Positions 14,184 to 17,567 of a stretch of 17,567 bases of DNA are shown here, one piece after another. The stretch spans positions 1-17,567 of the forward strand of contig JACZXN010000005.1 in NCBI GenBank assembly GCA_022571575.1, read 5' to 3'. The translations under genes and the position numbers were made by a program. Position 1 is the stretch's first letter. Every line of letters starts with the position of its first letter. The stretch is from Chloroflexota bacterium (GTDB lineage: Bacteria > Chloroflexota > Dehalococcoidia > UBA3495). The notes beneath the pieces were generated by a model. The model saw only the letters and a list, made by a program, of their open reading frames with translations. It made no database searches and had not been told where the DNA came from.

Positions 14184-15944
14184 CTAACGGGGAATGATGG
14201 GCAGCACGATGTGAGAGGGGTACTCCTCCCGGTGATGGACAGTCTGCCTGGCGACCTCCAGCCGGTCGTCCTGGCCTATGGGCGCCCCTGTGTTCTGGTT
14301 GCGGTCGAACCGGGGAAAATTGCTGCTGGATATCTCGACCCGTAACCGGTGTCCCGTCTTGAAAAGGTGGCTGGTTGCCCAGAGGTCGATAACGAATTCG
14401 TAGACCCGGCCCGGCTCGATCAAAGAAGGTTCGGACTTGGAGGTCCGAAAGCGCGCGCGAATGATGCCGTCCTGGAGGTTGTGGGCGTAGCCGTCGGGAC
14501 GAACGTCGACCAGTTTGGCGGTGAAGTCGGTGTCGACCGCGCTGCTGGAAGCGAATAAGTGGACCTTGATCGGGCCGGTCACCTCCAGATCCCGCTCAAG
14601 GACCGCGGAGGTATAGACCAATACATCCTGCCGGTCTTCCACCGGTCTCTGGTCGGCAACCCCCTGGGGAATGATCAGGGTGTTGCCGCCACGGGTGCTC
14701 ACCGGGTCTTTCGGGTCATAAGTGTAGCTATCCGGCGGTTCGTCCCCCGGCGGAGACGTGGAGAGTGTTCCGCCGCCGTCCCTGGTGTTAGCTGGGTCTT
14801 CCGCATGCAGATAGTAGCGGGTGTAGTGGGTCCGGGCCAGGGGCCACTCCTGTTCGTCACGCCACCGGTTCTCTCCCATCACGAATAAGCGCACCGGCGG
14901 CTCGTCCATGACCCCGGTGTCTATGTCTTTGAGCCAATAGTCGAACCAACGGAGCAGGTATTGATGCAACTCGATCCTGGCTTCAGGCCCAAAGTCGATG
15001 TCTCCGGTCTCGCCCGAAGTCGGCGCGGTATAGGGGCGAATGTGGGCCCAGGGACCGATCAAGAGCCGCTGGCTACGCCTGGCCGATTCGCTGCCGCCCC
15101 GTTCGCGGATGGCCTGGTAGGCGTTGAGCGCCCCCTCCAGAAAGATGTCGTACCAGGAGCTCACGTGGAGCATGGGCAGCGTGATCCCCTCCACGTGCCG
15201 CAACAGGTTGATCTGCTCCCAATAGGGTCCGTCCGCCTCATGGTCCAGATATTCATGGAAGTAAGGAGCGGTTTCCTTGAGGCGGTTGGTCCAATCGGAG
15301 AGCGGCAGGTGCCGGTACCACTCATCTTTCAACGGTTGGGCGAAGTTATCCGAGGGCAAAACGTATTCGTCCATCTGGGACAGGAGCTGCTCGTGGCCGG
15401 CCCTGGTGAGCGTGTTTCGTCCTTTGAAGATGGCGTAGGGCACCATCCAACCCCACTCCATGGCGCCGCCGGTGTGGTAGGCCCAGCTCTCATGAAAGTC
15501 CGCCGAGGCGGAAACCGGGGCCATCACTTGGAGATGGGGCGGGAGCGGATCGCTGGTGGCCAGGGTATATTGGGTGGCCCCCAGGTAGGACTGGCCGGTG
15601 GTGCCCACCCTTCCGTTGGACCACGATTGACGCGCCGCCCATTCCACGGTGTCGTACCCGTCCTGGACCTCTTGGAACAGGGGATCGTAGTTATCCCCCT
15701 CGGATTCAAAGCGGGCCCGGCAGTCCTGGCTGACCACCACGTAGCCGTGCTGGGCGAAAAACCAGATGGAATGGTCGGGGTTGTCGATGTAGCCGTCTTT
15801 GCCGTAGGGGCCTCTGGTAACCAATACCGGGAACGGGCCGGGGGCGTCGGGCCTGAACACATCCGTGGCCAATCTGACGCCGTCCCTCATGGGCACCATG
15901 ACATTCGTTTCCAGGGTTACTTTGAATTCACTGTGCGCTGACAT
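14184..15944 (-). CDS. CocE/NonD family X-Pro-type acyl hydrolase
   Basis: A 586-aa serine hydrolase of the group containing cocaine esterase and X-prolyl dipeptidyl peptidases. The N-terminal MRDGVRLATDVFRPD (19-33) and RGPYGK (44-49) are family hallmarks. The nucleophile elbow GTTGQSYLG holds Ser119, Asp266 lies in SSWYDIF and His301 in GPWAHIRP, completing the triad. The C-terminal third is the jelly-roll domain (DFTAKLVDVRPDGYAHNLQDG). The frame extends 14 codons further to 15986, but GGAGGGG (plus 15953-15959), 8 nt before ATG 15944, fixes the shorter start. There is no signal peptide, so it is likely cytoplasmic. It could hydrolyse esters or amides; in this setting, a catabolic ester is plausible. 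It precedes the SDR by 38 nt. Confidence 0.94.
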   Translation of the reverse strand: MSAHSEFKVTLETNVMVPMRDGVRLATDVFRPDAPGPFPVLVTRGPYGKDGYIDNPDHSIWFFAQHGYVVVSQDCRARFESEGDNYDPLFQEVQDGYDTVEWAARQSWSNGRVGTTGQSYLGATQYTLATSDPLPPHLQVMAPVSASADFHESWAYHTGGAMEWGWMVPYAIFKGRNTLTRAGHEQLLSQMDEYVLPSDNFAQPLKDEWYRHLPLSDWTNRLKETAPYFHEYLDHEADGPYWEQINLLRHVEGITLPMLHVSSWYDIFLEGALNAYQAIRERGGSESARRSQRLLIGPWAHIRPYTAPTSGETGDIDFGPEARIELHQYLLRWFDYWLKDIDTGVMDEPPVRLFVMGENRWRDEQEWPLARTHYTRYYLHAEDPANTRDGGGTLSTSPPGDEPPDSYTYDPKDPVSTRGGNTLIIPQGVADQRPVEDRQDVLVYTSAVLERDLEVTGPIKVHLFASSSAVDTDFTAKLVDVRPDGYAHNLQDGIIRARFRTSKSEPSLIEPGRVYEFVIDLWATSHLFKTGHRLRVEISSSNFPRFDRNQNTGAPIGQDDRLEVARQTVHHREEYPSHIVLPIIPR

Positions 15945-15952
15945 AAAACCAA

Positions 15953-15959
15953 CCCCTCC
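15953..15959 (-). promoter_or_regulatory. Ribosome binding site deciding the CocE start
   Basis: Minus-strand GGAGGGG, 8 nt before ATG 15944, lies inside the longer frame beginning at 15986 and so argues for the shorter protein. Confidence 0.75.
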
Positions 15960-15997
15960 GGAAGATATTTTTAGGCCATTGGGCATGATTGGCGGGC

Positions 15998-16159
15998 CTA
16001 CACCACCCCCGCTTCCGCCGGGTAAGCCAACTCCGTCCTTTGCGGCGCCGGCTTCCCCCAGTAAATCTCCTCGTTGCGCTCCCCGATCGAGGGAGCCCCA
16101 TTTGATTTCCGCCGGGGCGAACCGTTGTAGATCGCGGCGGGCCCGGGGTATTTGAAGCT
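15998..16159 (-). pseudogene. C-terminal relic of a CaiB/BaiF-type (family III) CoA-transferase
   Basis: Read on the minus strand, the gap between the MFS and CocE genes gives 53 codons and a TAG stop (15998-16000). The peptide includes FKYPGPAAIYNG, then GAPSIGERNEEIYWG, and ends ELAYPAEAGVV. This follows the usual C-terminus of family III CoA-transferases: an FKxxGxP-like segment, APxxGEHNEEIY, then a helix ending LxxxGVI/V. No start codon or ribosome site precedes it. Upstream, the frame runs into the MFS gene, where the translation has no family resemblance. The rest of the roughly 400-aa enzyme is absent, so this is a non-functional remnant, marking an old deletion or insertion joint. 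Motif recognition is by eye; frame and stop are seen directly. Confidence 0.6.
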
Positions 16160-17493
16160 CAGGCCCCCTGCTGCTCCACCTCGGTTCTCTGGACCGCAGG
16201 TGTTAGCTTCGGTTTCCTGGCCATGAGCAAAAGCACCGCGCCCAGGAAATTCAGGGCGGCCAGGGTCTGAAAGGCCATGGTGTAGTTGCCCTTAAGGTCG
16301 TACATCAGCCCGGCGAAGGGAGACGCGCCCAGCAGCAAGATGTTCATCGGCACCGACGAGATGCCCAGAATCCTGCCGAAGGAGGCCCGGCCAAAATAAT
16401 CGCCACGGATGGCGGTGGCCAGCGGGCTGGTGCCCCCAAACCCGATGCCAAAGAGCACCGCGAATACGTAGACCATTGCGAGGTTGGAGGGGTAGGCCGC
16501 GATGATCAGCACCGCGCCCGCCTGGATCGAAGAAAACACGAACATGCCCACGTTTTTGGGTATGCGGCCGCCCACGTAGCCCCCGACCAATTGAAACACC
16601 ATCGAGACGCCGGTGTACACCGTCACCACCCATCCGGCGGTCTGGAGGGAAAATCCTTCATCGGTCAGGAGTGGGGCCAGGTGGGTCATCAGGGAAACTA
16701 TCACCACAGCCGTCAAACTATGGCCCAGGGAAATGCACCAGAAAGCCTGCGTCCGTAGAGCTTGCGCGACGGTGAAATCGACGTTGTCCGGGCTCACGCG
16801 ACTGTCTACCGGGGTCCCGCCGGCGGCGAGTGGCGGCGAATCCGGCGGGTCGCCATCGGGGCGCAGGCCGTAATCCTCGGGCCGGTTGCGGATCAGCCGG
16901 GAGATCGGCAAGGCGACCACCAGGAAAAAGACGCCCAGGATCGAGGCGGTCAGCGTCCAACCCAAACGTCCATCACCGGGATCGAGGGCCCAAGCCAGAA
17001 GCGGAATCAACAGCAGCGCGCCCAGGCGGCTGCCTGAGTTGGACCACCCCATCGCCATGGCCCGGCGCCGCACGAACCAGTGGTTCAGCATCGTCGTGAT
17101 GGGCAACCAGCCGCCCAAGCCCTGCCCCAGCGCCATGATCAGGAAGGCCAGGTAGAACATCCATAGATGATCGACCTGACCAAATAGCAGGAAGCCCGCG
17201 CCCAGGATCAACATCCCGATCAGCACCATGCGGCGAGTGCCAACCCGGTCGGTGAGATAGCCTTCGACCGGACCGAGCAAGCCTCCTTCCACGCGGGTGA
17301 AGGCGAAGGCCAGGGATAGCTGAGTCCGGCTCCAACCGAACTGGGCCTCCAGCGCCACAAACCATAGCCCCATCGCGTGGAAAAGGGGTACGCTGGACGT
17401 CCGGATAAAGCTGCTGACGCCTACCAGCCACCAGCCGTAATACACCCCCCGGACCCGATGGGACAGATCTGCAACCTGCTTTGCTGGATTCAA
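16159..17493 (-). CDS. MFS transporter, monocarboxylate/oxalate-formate antiporter-like
   Basis: A 444-aa inner-membrane carrier with about 12 hydrophobic segments in two halves and a charged central loop (about 200-240). The opening VYYGWWLVGVSSF (17-29) is typical of monocarboxylate and oxalate/formate-type carriers. MFS motif A GYLTDRVGTRR (78-88) lies between TM2 and TM3, and NRPEDYGLRPDG (203-214) after TM6 is common in this branch. The start taken is TTG at 17491-17493 with a GAGAAG-like site before it. The frame stays open to the window edge (24 more codons, Arg/Ser/Pro-rich), so a start outside the window cannot be excluded. The stop overlaps the first base of the CaiB-like relic. Being first on a strand of catabolic genes, it may import their organic-acid or ketone substrate (inference). 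Confidence 0.9.
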   Translation of the reverse strand: MNPAKQVADLSHRVRGVYYGWWLVGVSSFIRTSSVPLFHAMGLWFVALEAQFGWSRTQLSLAFAFTRVEGGLLGPVEGYLTDRVGTRRMVLIGMLILGAGFLLFGQVDHLWMFYLAFLIMALGQGLGGWLPITTMLNHWFVRRRAMAMGWSNSGSRLGALLLIPLLAWALDPGDGRLGWTLTASILGVFFLVVALPISRLIRNRPEDYGLRPDGDPPDSPPLAAGGTPVDSRVSPDNVDFTVAQALRTQAFWCISLGHSLTAVVIVSLMTHLAPLLTDEGFSLQTAGWVVTVYTGVSMVFQLVGGYVGGRIPKNVGMFVFSSIQAGAVLIIAAYPSNLAMVYVFAVLFGIGFGGTSPLATAIRGDYFGRASFGRILGISSVPMNILLLGASPFAGLMYDLKGNYTMAFQTLAALNFLGAVLLLMARKPKLTPAVQRTEVEQQGA

Positions 17494-17567
17494 ATCTTCT
17501 CTTTGCCCGGCTGATTCAGTCTGCCGCCCGGAGATTCTAGGCGGGCCAACGGGCGATCTGAAGCTGC

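Noticed and set aside
14961..15941. Long plus-strand open frame (326 codons) opposite the CocE-type gene
   Set aside because: Shadow of the CocE/NonD gene, which carries a full catalytic triad; no motifs in the opposite frame.

Overview
The window is GC-rich and gene-dense, with no phage, IS, CRISPR or rRNA genes. Two luciferase-like (LLM) flavin/F420-type oxidoreductases, a Baeyer-Villiger monooxygenase, a CocE/NonD hydrolase, a Gfo/Idh/MocA protein with an atypical active site, a DUF1501 protein and a CaiB-type relic together resemble Chloroflexota (Dehalococcoidia / SAR202-like) chromosomes. This taxonomic guess rests on gene content and protein style, not on a marker gene.

Layout. (1) 1-1149, plus strand: the 3' tip of one Gfo/Idh/MocA gene followed by a full-length tandem paralogue. 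(2) 1150-1555: non-coding DNA with a perfect 22-nt palindrome and a cluster of REP-like direct and inverted repeats. (3) 1556-4234, minus strand: DUF1501 protein, then an LLM oxidoreductase 9 nt downstream, then msrA; a good sigma70-type promoter lies at 4288-4316. (4) 4393-4833, plus strand: promoter, tRNA-Ala(CGC), tRNA-Arg(CCT), tRNA-Trp(CCA) and a hairpin terminator shared with the convergent LLM gene (4879-5730, minus). (5) 6021-8992, plus strand: an aldo/keto reductase and a YyaL/SPATA20-type thioredoxin-fold plus alpha/alpha-barrel protein. (6) 9103-17493, minus strand: MFS transporter, CaiB-like C-terminal relic, CocE/NonD hydrolase, NAD(P)-dependent epimerase-type SDR, HSL-type esterase, Baeyer-Villiger monooxygenase and a seven-Asp-box beta-propeller.

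How the genes may work together (inference). Region 6 reads as a small catabolic island: an uptake protein of monocarboxylate-transporter style, an SDR able to interconvert alcohol and ketone, a monooxygenase that turns ketones into esters or lactones, and two hydrolases that could open them. The esterase and the monooxygenase are adjacent in the right order, 60 nt apart. The LLM enzymes, the aldo/keto reductase and the Gfo/Idh/MocA protein add to an oxidoreductase-rich setting; MsrA fits repair of oxidative damage. Substrates cannot be read from the sequence.

The least expected observations are a 53-codon CaiB/BaiF-like C-terminus stranded between the MFS and CocE genes, the loss of the usual EKP lysine and catalytic Asp/His in the Gfo/Idh/MocA protein, and the near-identical 3' end of its upstream paralogue.
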